The position numbers and the translations under genes are program-made. Below the pieces are notes generated by a model that was not told the origin of the DNA, searched no databases, and saw only the letters and a program-made list of their open reading frames with translations. Below are positions 35,090 through 46,900 of a stretch of 64,000 bases of DNA, piece by piece. Position 1 is the stretch's first letter. Every line of letters starts with the position of its first letter. The stretch is from positions 33,293,712 through 33,357,711 of the forward strand of contig JAAALK010000286.1 in the NCBI GenBank assembly GCA_019279435.1. Reading direction: 5' to 3'. The DNA comes from Zizania palustris. Its lineage: Eukaryota > Streptophyta > Magnoliopsida > Poales > Poaceae.

Positions 35090-35679
35090 ATTAAAGCGAC
35101 GAGGAGGCTATTTATATGGCCTAAACCAAGGTTTGATGGGAAACCGATGCTCCACGAGCTCGTGGCTAAGTCTAGGCATCTCACTCTACTCCCATGCGAA
35201 ACAATCGACATACGACCGAAGAAACTTTATTACCTCGACCTTTTCACAAGCCGACAAATTCTGATTTACAAAAGTCGGCCTTGGAATACTGCCATCGCCT
35301 ATATCCACCTCTTCTAGAGGGTTGGCCGATGCAAAACCTTGACCTAACTTTTATACTTCGCTAAAATCTTCAATGGTTTCGGCAATACCGTCTTTAGAAG
35401 ACCGATATTGCTCTACACGAGACTTTAGCAAATCAAGATTACTCTTACTAGACATGATGACTAATTTAGAGACAGCCGAGCTACACCGGTCGTCTTTGTA
35501 GACACTGGAACAAAGCGTCCCTAAAAGACGCTAACAAAGTCAAAATATGAGATATCTCTACATGACAAACTTTCTACCTTCTCGTGGACGGTGTTGATAG
35601 ACACATCGACCAAAGCAACCTAGGCCGAAGTGTCAGTTGGTACGAACTCTACATCATCGTCGTCCTACTGAATCAGACA
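35090..35679 (-). pseudogene. T1 region between protease and RT
   Basis: Spacer part of the Tat polyprotein in the expected position. It has lost its open frame, and I see only short matches to a polyprotein and no domain motif. Confidence 0.5.
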
Positions 35680-36183
35680 CTAGTGCAAGGTAGATTGAAT
35701 ACAACAATTCGCATGAATCCAATCGCGCCCAAGTAGTATGCTATAATTACCTTGCACATCGACGATGAAGAATGTCATTGGCAACGTCTTGTTGCCCACC
35801 GTTAGCTGCAAAGAAAGTACGCCCTTGGCCTCGGAGCTCTCACCGTTGAAGACATTCAACATAAAGTTGGTCTTCATTAGGTCATCTTCATTTCTGCTAA
35901 GCTTCTTCAACAGAGAGTATGACATCAGGTTGACGGTGGCACCTCTGTCTACGAGCATCCTAGAGATCGGCTTCCCGTCAATGTGTCCCTTGACGTAGAG
36001 AGGCTTCAAGTGGCGAGCCATATCCTTGGGCTTTTCAAAAATAGCTTCACGTGGGTTGAGGTTTAGTTGAGTGACCCCGGCCTCCTCTCTTGGTAGGCAA
36101 AACTCAACGAGAGGCATCACCACATTCACATCCACCGAATGAGGAGATCGCCCCTCTGAGATGGGTATGTAGTCATCGTCCAT
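35680..36183 (-). pseudogene. T1 aspartic protease
   Basis: The 167-codon open stretch contains HIDGKPISRMLVDRGATVNLM, a retropepsin-type active site where plant Tat elements usually have LVDxGAxxNLM, and the second landmark SILLGRDWIHAN. The catalytic Asp (LVD) is present. It would process the Gag-Pol precursor, but the surrounding polyprotein is broken. The neighbours are gag upstream and RT downstream on the same strand. Confidence 0.82.
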
Positions 36184-39100
36184 TAGATCATCCTCGTTGT
36201 CGCTCGGAGTGGAGCCGAGTTGTTCACTATAACCGGCTTTGGCTTCCAGACCTGCTTTGTCACTGGTCGGGGATGGATCTCCTCAAAGATGGTGTCTCGT
36301 TCATCCTCGGCTTTCTTCTCACGCGTTTCATGGGCTCGAAGACATTGTAGCCGCCTCTTTTGGGACTTGGTCATGCTTGGAGGTGCCCATGATGGTTGTG
36401 GCTTCGTGTCGGGCGCCACGAACATACTCCTTGAAATTTTGGCTGAATGGGAAGCACTTGTATCGGCCTCGGTATTTTTTCGCTTAGCGGAGACATTTTC
36501 ATGTGTCTTCTCAGTCGGTCCAGCCTTACCAGCCCGGTCTGACCGGGCCCTATCGGTTAGATTGGCCATGGGGGCCGGTCGGAATGGCTGATGCTGGGTA
36601 TCTAAAAAGTCCTGGTTAGACCGGCCATAGTAGGCGGGTTAGACCAAAGTGGTGAGGGTGGTCTGACTGGCCTTGGGGCTGCGGTTAGACCGATAGTCTT
36701 CTCATGTTCGGCTATTTTTTGTGGCTTGCCTTCGTATTGCTCCGATGGGATCCCCTTAGGGATTGGGACGTCCTGGGACCCCACCTTGACCATGATGGCC
36801 TCAGATACCTCCTCCGGATGCCCTCATGGTGCGACGGACAATCTGTCGAAGACATCGCCCTCTGTAGCACCCATTTGATTCTGCATGCTATAAAACTCGG
36901 GAGGCACAAATGGAGCAATATAGTAGGGGGTAGGGTACCCAGGAGGCAGAAAATAACACGGAGGCCACTGTGTCGTGGTAAGGATATACGGTGGTGGAGG
37001 AAACGGTGGATCTAGTGGTATTTCCCATTCTGGGCCGAACCCTTTCCTCTAGGGATGGTTCGGCCTCACTGGAGGTCCTAGCCGAGTGTTCACCTTCTCG
37101 GCCCTCTTCTTGTGTTTTTGTTGCAGCATGTCATATGTCACCTTTGGCTTCTTGTGGGTCATAGTCGAAGATGACGGGCTGGTGTTCACTTTCCACACTC
37201 CTACCTCAGGGTTCTTCAACACGAGCATGTGTGTGCGGGGTTCTCCAATCACGACCTCCTTCCCCTTAGCTGACCCGACCTGCTTGGGCTGAATCAGCAC
37301 CTTCTTCCCATCGAGATCAATAGTGTTCATAGGAAAGGGGTCTTGGTCAAGCTTCATTTTAGGATTGGTATCCAACTTCAATCGTCCTTCTTCTATGGCT
37401 GATTGAACCTGTCGATGAAAAACATTACAGTCGTTAGTGGAATGAGAGTGTGAATCATGCCACTTATAGTAAGCTCGCTTCTTCAAGTCATTGGAAGTTG
37501 TAATGACATGACCGTTCGGTAACCTGATGAGTTTGCTCTTCAACAAAAAATCAAATATTTTATCACACTTGGTCACATCAAATGCATACTTGACCTCACT
37601 AGACCGACTCTTAGGGGAGACGGCCGTAACTCAGAGAAAGTAACAGGCTTAGCCTTGCTAGACCAAGTCCACTATGTAGTGTACATGTCGGCCGAGTCAT
37701 CCTCGCTCTCCGATGATTCCTCATTAGAGTGCTCCATGACGTGTACCTCGGCCTTGGGTTTGTTAAAGGTTTTAGTAAACTTCCTACTTTTTGCTCGGCT
37801 TTCCTGAACCATAGCCTTCTACAGGACTTGACTAACTTTGAAGAAATCCTAGCCATCTAACTTCTTAAGTTCGGAGTGTAAACCGTTAAAAGCTAGGTCA
37901 GCCAAGTCTCTATCGGAAATGTCCAAGGTAAAACATCGGTTTCTAGTGTCCCAAAAGAGCTTAATGTACTCGGATACACTCTCGCTAGCCTTCTGCCTAA
38001 CCGATGTCAAAAGCGAGAGCCTAAGTTTATTTTCCCCAGTATAAAAGTAGTTGTGGAACTTCTGATCTAACTAGGCCCAAGTCTGCACAAAGTTCGGCGT
38101 TAACTCCAAAAACCAAGTAAAAGCGGCGCCGGAAAGCGATAGAGAAAATAATCTAAGCTTCAATGCATCTGACCCACTAGCTTTGCCACACTGTGCTAGG
38201 AATTGGCCTATGTTCTCTAGCATGGTCTTACTACCTTCACCATCAAATTTTGCGAACTTTGGAACCCTAAAGTCACGTGGGTATGGGATAGTGTCGAAGT
38301 GATCTGGGTATGGCTTGTGATAAACCCTGGACCGACCCCTAGGTGTCCAACCCACACATTCTCTAAACAGTGCACGAATTCGCTCTTCGATGTCATCTAC
38401 GCCTCTTGCTTGTGCACGTCTCTCGTGCGGGGGTGCGACATGTGGTATCTCGACATGTCGGTCGTGTGTCTCCTCCTCTCATGTCGGTGCGTGATACGGG
38501 ATGTGCTTGGGTCTATATGGGTGCGTGGGAGTAGGAGGTGTAGGTAGCACGGGAAAAGGTAGCATAGGCATGGGCGGAGGCAGCATGTAATAGGTGCCAG
38601 GGGTGGTCTGATCGGCCATAGGGCCGGTCTGGCCGAAGGTGTAATGGCCGGTCAGACCGGCTTGATGACCGGTCAGACTAACTGTTGCCAGCTACTGAGG
38701 CTAGCACATGTCGGTCTGACCGGCCCAAGGGCTGGTCTGACCGATAAAACCGTACACGATCTCAGCCATGGATGATGAGGCCAGAGACGCGATGGCTTTT
38801 CAGGTACTCCCATCGGTCCTACTATGTATGCGATGAACATGGGGTACACTTGCAATCGGAGTTGACGAAGCGGCCTCAGAAAAGCCGAATCTCTTAAACA
38901 TCACCTCCATTCTATAGTCGACCATGGTCTCTAGATGATTCACAAAAGAAGCACTAACGGCTTGATATAATGTGGTAGCTTTCTTTTGCTCGATGTCCCG
39001 AGAGGATAGTCGAGGAGACAACGGTGTTACCTTGTTCCAGGAGAAGTCGGGGATATCGATATCACGCTTGATGAAGCCTCACGGGTCTTGGTGAAGCGCC

Positions 39101-39296
39101 CAAGCAAGAGAGCACGCAACCCCTCTATCTTGGCCTCGATCTCTGCCCTATCTTCCTCGAAGAGGTCATCGAGGGTGTGGAGGATGATGTTGATGTCATC
39201 GGTCTCCGTGCTCCCCACTGGGTCCATCAGCGTTGAGGGTCCCATTGATGTAGACGTAGTAGACGTACCCGTCGCTGATGTATTAGTACTTGGCAT
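36184..39296 (-). pseudogene. T1 gag (Tat lineage), decayed
   Basis: Starts at MPSTNTSATGTST (39296), five bases from the primer site. The N-terminal part (DIEQKKATT, RMEVMFKRFGFSEA, HRIHSRTD) matches T4 at 53826-54320. The core at 38071-38355 (DHFDTIPYPRDFRVPKF, AQCGKASGSDALKLRLF, SLSGAAFTWF) is the typical capsid domain of plant Tat elements. At 37049-37576 a short Cys/His stretch (YYKWHDSHSHSTNDC) is the zinc-binding remnant. Stops and frameshifts separate these blocks. The sequence is studded with GGTCAGACCGG motifs (36540-36690 and 38595-38750). Confidence 0.82.
38595..38755. repeat. GGTCAGACCGGCC motif cluster in T1 gag
   Basis: At least five copies of GGTCTGATCGGCC, GGTCAGACCGGC and related near-palindromes within 160 bp, inserted between conserved gag blocks. 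They are read as Pro/Arg/Thr-Gly linkers. Confidence 0.75.
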
Positions 39297-39300
39297 GTTT

Positions 39301-39318
39301 ATCCCCAGCGGAGTCGCA
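39301..39318 (-). other. T1 primer-binding site (tRNA-Arg)
   Basis: Minus strand TGCGACTCCGCTGGGGAT. This is complementary to the 3' end of plant tRNA-Arg (CCCAGCGGAGTCGCCA), apart from the first bases. The same site, better kept, is at 53803-53821 in T4. Confidence 0.78.
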
Positions 39319-39537
39319 AAAAAGTGTGTTGATGCTAAAACATGTCGGACAAAGTACCAACGCACTGACGCCTATTCAATGATCCAACAGCGCGTGGATA
39401 CTTAGAGGTAACCCTAAGCGTAACATGGCACCGACGTCGCATTCCGATGACCCTTGATAGTGACAAGGGAGGGTAGAGTCGCCATGCAATCAGATCACAA
39501 AATTATAATTGAATTACCCAAAAAGTGAGAAAAATGA

Positions 39538-39790
39538 TCAACCGGCCAAACTAGGGCCGGTTGGACCGATACAATATGGTCGGTCAGACCGGCCTAAAGG
39601 GGCCGATAAGACCGGAGTTGACTTGGTGGTCCAACCACGCAGGCAGAAAAAAGAGCACTCAGGGTCGACTGGGTCTAGCCGGTCAGACTGGCCGTGCACC
39701 GTTAGTCAGGCCAATGCGTGACGACAATGAGATGATGGCCCGGCATGCCCCGGTCAGACCTATCGCCTGTTGTTAGTCAGACCGAAAGTG
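39538..39790. repeat. GGTCAGACCGGCC motif cluster in T1 LTR
   Basis: Repeated CCGGTCAGACYGGCC-type near-palindromes in the R/U5 part of the LTR. The equivalent stretch of T4 is 53335-53545. Confidence 0.75.
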
Positions 39791-40187
39791 GTAGATCTGA
39801 TCACCCGAGTCCTCTGGCGATCACCTTGCTATTGGTATCTTTGCACGGGAGTTCTTGGCGAATAAGAAGAGGATGAAACACTGCAAAAACACCCAATGAT
39901 CAATGGCAATTCCGCCAAGAGACCGAATTACCGATAAAAACCGATAAAACGATAAAAATTTGTTACGTGGATTAAACAGGTGATTCACACGCAAATCAAC
40001 AAGGCTTACCATGATTATGACGCAGCGGACAGATGGTTTACAGTGCATACCAACAAATATGGACGTGCTAAACTAATCCTAGGGCAAGGAAGTAGATTGG
40101 AAAGTAAAGGTACGATTCAAGGTAATAATAGATTGAATCTACTAGGGTTTTGGGAGGGGGGAGTCCCTTAAATTGGCCTTGCCCCTA

Positions 40188-40195
40188 TATTTATA
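40188..40195 (-). promoter_or_regulatory. TATA box of T1 5' LTR
   Basis: TATAAATA inside the palindrome CCCCTATAAATATAGGGG, identical in T4 (52962-52969). Confidence 0.75.
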
Positions 40196-40412
40196 GGGGT
40201 TGGTCATGACGTGTCTGGGCTCTAATTTGACTTAGATACGAGTTCAAGTCATTAGAAATTAATTATAGATAAAATTGACCCAAAATCAACTAATTTGAAT
40301 TGGATTCAGAGTTGGACTGGCCTGTGCTAGGTCTTGTGATATTTTCATCCCAAATTACCAAAATTGATATTTTGACAATTTTGACCATTAATGCCATTTG
40401 TTGCTATCAACA

Positions 40413-40575
40413 AAGAGTTTGAGGAATACTGAATCTATATATAATGTGCTTCAAGATGAAATCAATTACCTCGTTATGTGTCATATTCTTGAGAGGCACT
40501 ACCTTGGTCCACTTGGTGATGTAATCTATAGCCATCAACATGAACTGATGCCCCTTTAAAGACGAAGGATTAAGA
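40413..40575 (-). pseudogene. T3: Tat integrase core fragment
   Basis: The minus strand encodes NPSSLKGHQFMLMAIDYITKW, then VVPLKNMTHNEVIDFILKHI and YRFSIPQTLC, the start of an integrase core. It matches the T1 integrase where that is cut (GHQFVYM). It abuts the T1 LTR on the left, so T1 probably inserted into T3, and it joins an inverted T4 LTR on the right at a GGTCAGACCGGCC motif. Confidence 0.8.
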
Positions 40576-40658
40576 TCGGTCAGACCGGCCATATGGGTCC
40601 GGTCGGACTGGCCCAATTTGAGTTTGAAATGGTTTAGTTTGTTTTGGGGTAATCTTAT
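40576..40658 (+). mobile_element. T4 LTR, left piece before G1
   Basis: Continuous with 52889 onward once G1 and its CTTAT duplication are removed. The order of GGACTGGCCC, TTTGAAATGGTTTAG and AATGACTTGGAC parallels U3 of the T1 LTR. The LTR start is missing. Confidence 0.7.
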
Positions 40659-42428
40659 TGTCGCGCCCCGATTTAATAAATCAGGACTTTATTGAAATTC
40701 CATAGAAAATCAATAAAACAAGACGTTCATCATACGACCACGTACAATACGGGCAATCATTCACGGTTCGTAGACCGCATTAATACAAAAGTGAATAAAG
40801 ATGAAGAGAAACTAATAAAACAAGGGTCCTAGATGAACGCCTTCTTCCAGTCTCGCCTTGACTGGGTCGCTACTCCAGACCTTCATCCTCCTCGTAGTAG
40901 ACGGGCTCTGATATTGTAAGTCAATGGGGTGAGTACAGATGTACTCAGCAAGCCACCGAATGCAAATATAATGCAAGGTAATAACAAGGGAGATAGTGGC
41001 TAATTTAGCGGAAGCAGCATAATTGTAAAGCTTTAAATGTGAGCAAATTAATTAGTACGGAAAAGTAAACATGTGTGTGTGCATCATCATCTTCTAACTC
41101 GAGGGGTACAGTCAGCCCCACCTCGCTCAACAGTCCTTACGTGCCATGAATAACTTGAACATTCAAACAATGGTAAACTAACTACGAGTAGTCACACAAC
41201 CCGCCCTTGACCGTGGGCTCGGCTTTTCGAAAAGATTGATTTTACTCTGATCAGAGATGTACCACTGTACCCACAAGGCACACACTCATCACCTACACCG
41301 AAGTGTAACGAGATGACCCATCACACGGGAACTCGTGCCAAAACCTTCCATATAGTCCTCCCCGACTCAATAGCACCCTCTTATGGGTTTCATATGGTGT
41401 CCCGACGCATCGGAGCCCCACCATACCCCCCCTTGAGCCTCGTCGGTACAAGTCGCCCGCAGGCTAGCCCCTTGCCCCCTCCTCTATGGTGCATCAAGCC
41501 GGAGTATTCCATACTTCCAGTTAGGACTTACCCATTAGACTTGTGGTTGGTACGGAAGTGCTTTGCAACAGATCCCGCAGACCGGTCCTTATAGTGCCCC
41601 GGGTGCGACAAACCAGTGCCCGAGCTTGCACCCGGAACCCACCATACTTATAACCTAGCCAACTCCAACAGAGTCCAGAGACGAGAATAACAGGGAAATT
41701 CATATACAGAATCCAGCTATCTACGACTCGTTCTTTTTAACCTATAGCAGTTGTGCCGGTACATTGGGCACTAGCTAATATATTTATAGTAGAGTGACAA
41801 GGAGTTAAGGCTCAATAAGCATGGCTTAGGTTTGCACACAAGGACGGGGATCTAATAAATATAAGTGTAAGGCTTGAGTATTTGACTAATGCAATATTAA
41901 CCTATGGGTTATAGCGATAAGTTATTAAAACATGGGCTCAATTATGATCAACTGTTTCCACAGAGGTGGTCGATGACTTGCCTTGATCAGCAAAAGGGGA
42001 TGGAGGAACCTCGGGGTAGAACTCCTGCTCCTCGATGAACTCGTAGTCTTCTCGGTGCGGAAAAATAAATAATTCATTCAATAAACAGATCAAATCCACC
42101 AAATAGAAGAACATACATGGTTGTGGGAGAAGTAATACTTATTGTTCTGAGTTTTTGCATATAACAGTGAATTTTAACCTTTTTAGGATTTTTCATAATT
42201 TATTTTGTTGAATTAATAATTTATCCCTAAGGGGTTTTTATTCTTTTATTTGCTAAAAATATTTTGGGTAACAGTAACATATTGTTTTTATGGCATTAAT
42301 GTGTAGAGAATATTATTCTGGATTTAACAAAATTTGAATGGTGAAATTTGGAGTTAAAATGTGCAAGATATGAATTTTCAAAGTTTAAATCAATTTTTTG
42401 GATTTTATTTAAACTAAAAACAGTCCCT

Positions 42429-42459
42429 GGTCCACGGTGAACCAGGTTCACCGTGAACC
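42429..42459. repeat. CCACGGTGAACC inverted repeat in Tekay LTR
   Basis: Arms GGTCCACGGTGAACC and GGTTCACCGTGAACC, 15 bp with one mismatch and a 1-bp spacer. Versions of it stand at the same LTR position in L2 (about 2498), L3 (8513), L4 (14612), L5 (19224), L6 (24571) and the other G1 LTR (51366). Confidence 0.85.
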
Positions 42460-42667
42460 CGTGACTATGCGCGTGGACCCGAGCGATCTGGGCCGTTGGA
42501 TCTGGATCCAGCGGTCAGATGCGAGGCGGGTGGGTTTAATGATTTTGGACGGCTCAAATTAAAACGTGGCGAAAGGGTATACGTGGACGCACCAGATGGA
42601 TCCGGGGGTTTAAGTGACGATCGACGGCTGCGATCGCCCCGTACCCCTTTGACCAGATCTACGGGTG

Positions 42668-42694
42668 AGATTAAATCCCGAAGGGATTTAATCT
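42668..42694. repeat. Perfect 12-bp inverted repeat in Tekay LTR
   Basis: AGATTAAATCCC, GAA, GGGATTTAATCT. It is conserved in position in the other G1 LTR (51602-51628) and in L1, L2 and L5. Confidence 0.85.
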
Positions 42695-43181
42695 GTGCCC
42701 TTCGTTTGCGATCGTGCTGCTCAGATGGAATCCGGCACGGCACACGCTAAGGGGTCGAGTACCGCCTTCGTCTCCGGCGACGGCGGGCTCGGGTGCGGCC
42801 ACGGTGGCGACGGCGAGGGCCTAGGGGCCTAGCTAGGGCCAAAAATGGAACGCGGGGAGGATGGCGAACACGATGGTACCTCTGGCGGTGACGGAGGGCG
42901 ACGGACGGTGGCCGGCGGCGAGGGTAGACGAAGTAGAGCGTTCGGGTGCTTGTCGGTGACGGCGATCCGACGGTGTCCACGGCCAACGGAGGGGTGGACG
43001 AGGACGGGCGGTGGTCGACGATCACTCTGGTGGCGATGGCTAGGGCGAAGGGGGTCGGGATCGACGGCGATCGCTCGCCGGAGGTGGAGCAGAGCCGAAG
43101 CTCGAAGAAGAGGGCGACAGCGCTCTGGAAGGCTTCGGTTAGGGCTTAGGAGGTGTGGGCTGAACGCGGCGAGGGGAGGGG

Positions 43182-43189
43182 CTTTTATA
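43182..43189 (-). promoter_or_regulatory. TATA box of G1 3' LTR
   Basis: Minus strand TATAAAAG in ACCCTATAAAAGCCCC. Readthrough from this LTR would run leftward into T4/T3/T1 sequence. Confidence 0.7.
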
Positions 43190-43947
43190 GGGTCACCGGC
43201 GGCGGACAAATGGAAGGGAATCCGAGGGTTCCCGAGAGCTCCGGTGAGGACTTCCATTCCCCCGGCCAAGCTTCCAAAAGCGCGAAACCGCGTCGGGTTT
43301 GGATGGAAGGGGATCATGGTGATCCAAGGAAGGGAGTCCGGAGGCGATCGGGTGGATCTGGGCGGTCGGCGGCAAGGGATCCGAAGGGGATCGCCGGAAA
43401 AAGGAAAGGGGGATCCCCTTCCTGGGAAGAAGACGATCCTGACAGGTGGGCTCCACCTGTCAGTGAGTGAGCGCGAGACAAATGGCGCCGACAGGCGGGC
43501 CACGCATGTCAGAGGGTGAAGGCGGGTGCGAAGAGGCTGACTGGTGGGGCCGAGGCGGGACGTGGGCGGGAGGAGAGAGGGGAGCGGCGCCGACAGGCGG
43601 GTCCCACTCGTCAGTGTCTCATGGATGGGCTGGGCCGGGCTGAGGGAGGATTCGGGGTTGAGGCCCATGAAGGATTTAAAATTGATTTCTGATTTAAAAT
43701 AATTCCAGTAATTCGAATATTTGATTAAGGGTTGAATCACTGTTGATAAAAATTTGTAAAAATTCCTAAAATTATATTTTGGTCTCTGGTTTATCTCATA
43801 AAATTTTCAAGTCGAGATTTTGAGTATTTCTCCCTGTTTGGCTTTATTTGGGTTCTTTTATGAATTTTCTTTTAATAATAAATCCAGAAATGATTTAAAT
43901 AATATTTTTCTTTTATTTTAATCCCTTTTAATTTCTGGGGTGTTACA

Positions 43948-43962
43948 ATCCTATCCCCCTTA
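43948..43962 (-). other. G1 polypurine tract
   Basis: Minus strand TAAGGGGGATAGGAT immediately before the 3' LTR start TGTAACA. Confidence 0.88.
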
Positions 43963-43989
43963 CAGAGAATCTCGTCCCCGAGATTCGGA

Positions 43990-46900
43990 TCAATCCTCGA
44001 ATAGCTCAGGATGCTGTGCCTTGAGTTCATCTTCCTTTTCCCATGTAGCTTCCTCTACCGGATGATTGCTCCACTGCACTTTGCAGAAGTGGATTACTCG
44101 ACTCCTGGTGGTTCTTTCTTTGACTTCCAATATCTTGACCGGCTTTTCCACATAGGTCAGATCTTCTTGGACATCCAACTGCTGAAGGTCCACTTGCTCT
44201 GTGGGGACGCGAAGACACTTCTTGAGTTGGGAAACGTGAAACACATCATGCACTCCAGCCAATGAGGGCGGTAATTCCAACTGATAAGCTACTTCGCCTT
44301 GGCGTCGGATAATGGGGAATGGTCCAACATATCGAGGGGCCAACTTTCCTCTCATGTTAAACCGTTGAGTACCACGGAGAGGCGTAACTCGTAGGTAGAC
44401 ATGATCTCCTTCTTCAAAGGCTAGGTCTCGGCGACGATTGTCTGCGTAGCTCTTTTGTCGTGATTGGGCTGTCTTGAGTCGATCTCTGATGATCCGTACT
44501 TTCTCTTCAGCTTCACGAAGAATGTCTGTTCTGAATACTTGGGACTCACCGGTTTGGTCCCAAAGTAGTGGCGTTCTGCACTTACGTCCATATAGGGCTT
44601 CAAAAGGAGACATCTGAAGGCTGGCTTGATAGCTGTTGTTGTATGAAAATTCAGCGTACGGCAAGCTCTTATCCCAAGTGGCTCCAAAATCCAAAACACA
44701 TGCTCGAAGCATATCCTCTAATATTTGGTTTACCCTTTCTGTTTGTCCATCTGTCTGAGGGTGGTAGGCGGTACTGAAATTCAATCTCGTGCCCATCTCC
44801 TCTTGAAGGTTCTTCCAGAAACGAGAGGTAAACTGACTTCCTCGGTCAGACACTATCTTCTTAGGCACTCCATGAAGACATACGATCCGGGCCATATATA
44901 GCTCTGCAAGCTTGGGGCCACTAAAGGTCGTCTTGACGGCTATGAAATGAGCTACTTTCGTAAGCCGATCGATGATCACCCAAATAGAATCATACCCAAG
45001 TTGGGTCTTTGGTAATCTGGTGATGAAATCCATACCGATCTCTTCCCACTTCCATTCCGGCACTTTAAGTGGCTGTAACAATCCTGCAGGCCTCTGATGT
45101 TCAGCTTTTACTCTTCTGCAGGTGTCACATTCGGCGACAAACTGGGCAATCTCTCTTTTCATGCTAACCCACCAATAACGTTCCTTCAGATCTTGGTACA
45201 TCTTGGTACTGCCGGGATGAATGGAGTACAACGTCTCATGGGCTTCTCTTAGGATAAGGGTCTTTATCTCAGGTTTATCCGGCACACATATCCGAGGTCC
45301 AAACCAGATGGTGCCATTCTCGTCCTCTGAAAATCCGGGGGCTTTCCCTTGTCTCATGTTCTTCCTAATGGCAGCTATATCCGGGTCCTCCAACTGAGCT
45401 TCACGGATTTGTTCGAACAAGACAGGTTGAGTCTCCAAGGTGGCTAAATAGGCTCTGGTGGTCACTCCAAGATTCAACTTTTCCATCTCTATATATAACA
45501 AGGGTGCGTGTTCTTGAATCATCATGGCTGTGCAATATCCCTTGTGACTTAAGGCATCAGTTACCACATTTGCTTTTCCGGGGTGGTAGTGAATACCTAA
45601 GTCATAGTCCTTGATTAGTTCCAACCATCGTCTTTGCCTCAAGTTCAGGTCTGGTTGTGTGAAGATATACTTCAAGCTCTTGTGATCCGTAAAGATCTCA
45701 CATCGATTTCCAACCAAATAGTGCCTCCAAATCTTAAGGGCGTGCACTACGGCGGCTAATTCCAAATCATGGGTCGGATAATTCAACTCATGAGGTCTCA
45801 ACTGACGGGAGGCATAAGAGATAACCTTCCCATCTTGCATAAGAACACATCCCAATCCTTGGCGAGATACGTCGCAATAGACATGGAAGTCTTTGCGGAT
45901 ATCCGGTAGGGTCAGTATAGGTGCAGACACCAAACGGGTCTTGAGAGTGCGGAAACTTTCCTCACATTCAGGAGTCCATTCAAACTTCTCTCCTTTCTGC
46001 AACAACTTGGTCATTGGCTTGGCTATCTTAGAAAAATTCTCGATGAATCTTCGATAATATCCGGCCAAACCCAGAAAACTTCGTATCTCAGATACGTTCG
46101 TGGGTGGCAACCAATCCGTAACTGCTTCTACGGTGGCAGGGTCTACTGCGATTCCTTGCGCAGAGATGATGTGTCCAAGGAACTTTACTTCTGCCGTCCA
46201 AAACTTGCATTTGATGTACTTGGCATACAATTGGTGTTCCCTTAATTTTCCTAGGGTTAACCGGAGGTGAGTCTCGTGCTCTTTCTGGTCCTTGGAATAA
46301 ATGAGGATGTCGTCTATGAAGACCACGATGAACTTGTCCAAATACTCCATGAACACTTTATTCATCATATTCATGAAGAATGCGAGGGCGTTGGTCAATC
46401 CAAAGGACATAACCGTACACTCATATAATCCATAACGGGTAGTGAAAGCAGTCTTGGGTATGTCCTCCTCTCGGATCCTTAACTGATGATAACAAGAACG
46501 CAAGTCGATCTTTGAGAATATTGTAGCTCCTTTTAGCTGGTCGAAGAGATCATCGATCCGAGGTAACGGGTACTTATTCTTGATGGTTACCTCATTCAAG
46601 GCGCGATAATCCACACACATACGCTTTGCCTTGTCTTCTTTCTTCTCGACGAAGATGACGGGAGCACCCCATGGCGATGTGCTAGGTCTGATGTAGCCTT
46701 TCTTCTCGAGATCCTCCAACTGCTGTTTCATCTCAGCTAACTCATTGGCGGCCATCCGGTATGGTCGCTTATAAATAGGGGTGGTTCCGGGTACCAAGTC
46801 AATCCTGAACTCGATGTCCCTCTTGGGTGGCATCCCTGGTAGATCCTCTGGGAATACGTCCGGGTACTCACTGACTACTGGTATCTCCTCCAAGATAATC

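Larger units (their letters stand above)
39327..40412 (-). mobile_element. T1 5' LTR
   Basis: On the minus strand it begins TGTTGATAGCAACAAATGG (right end, 40412) and ends GCATCAACA (39327), 1086 bp, followed by the tRNA-Arg primer site. Its R/U5 half matches the T4 LTR (52889-53795) in inverted orientation, for example GGGGCAAGGCC and TGGTAAGCCTTGTTGAT. The T1 3' LTR is not in the window. Confidence 0.85.
40659..43947 (-). mobile_element. G1 3' LTR
   Basis: TGTCGCGCCCCG to GGGGTGTTACA, 3289 bp. The polypurine tract adjoins at 43948. Confidence 0.95.

Noticed and set aside
42829..43740. 303-codon ORF on the minus strand inside the G1 LTR, repeated at 51765-52676
   Set aside because: It spans the LTR TATA box, is Pro/Arg/Ser-rich with no domain, overlaps a plus-strand ORF of equal quality, and is conserved only because the two LTRs are recent duplicates.
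44463..44777. Plus-strand ORFs opposite the G1 integrase and gag (for example 44568-44777, 47272-47760)
   Set aside because: Mirror frames of the well-supported minus-strand gag-pol.
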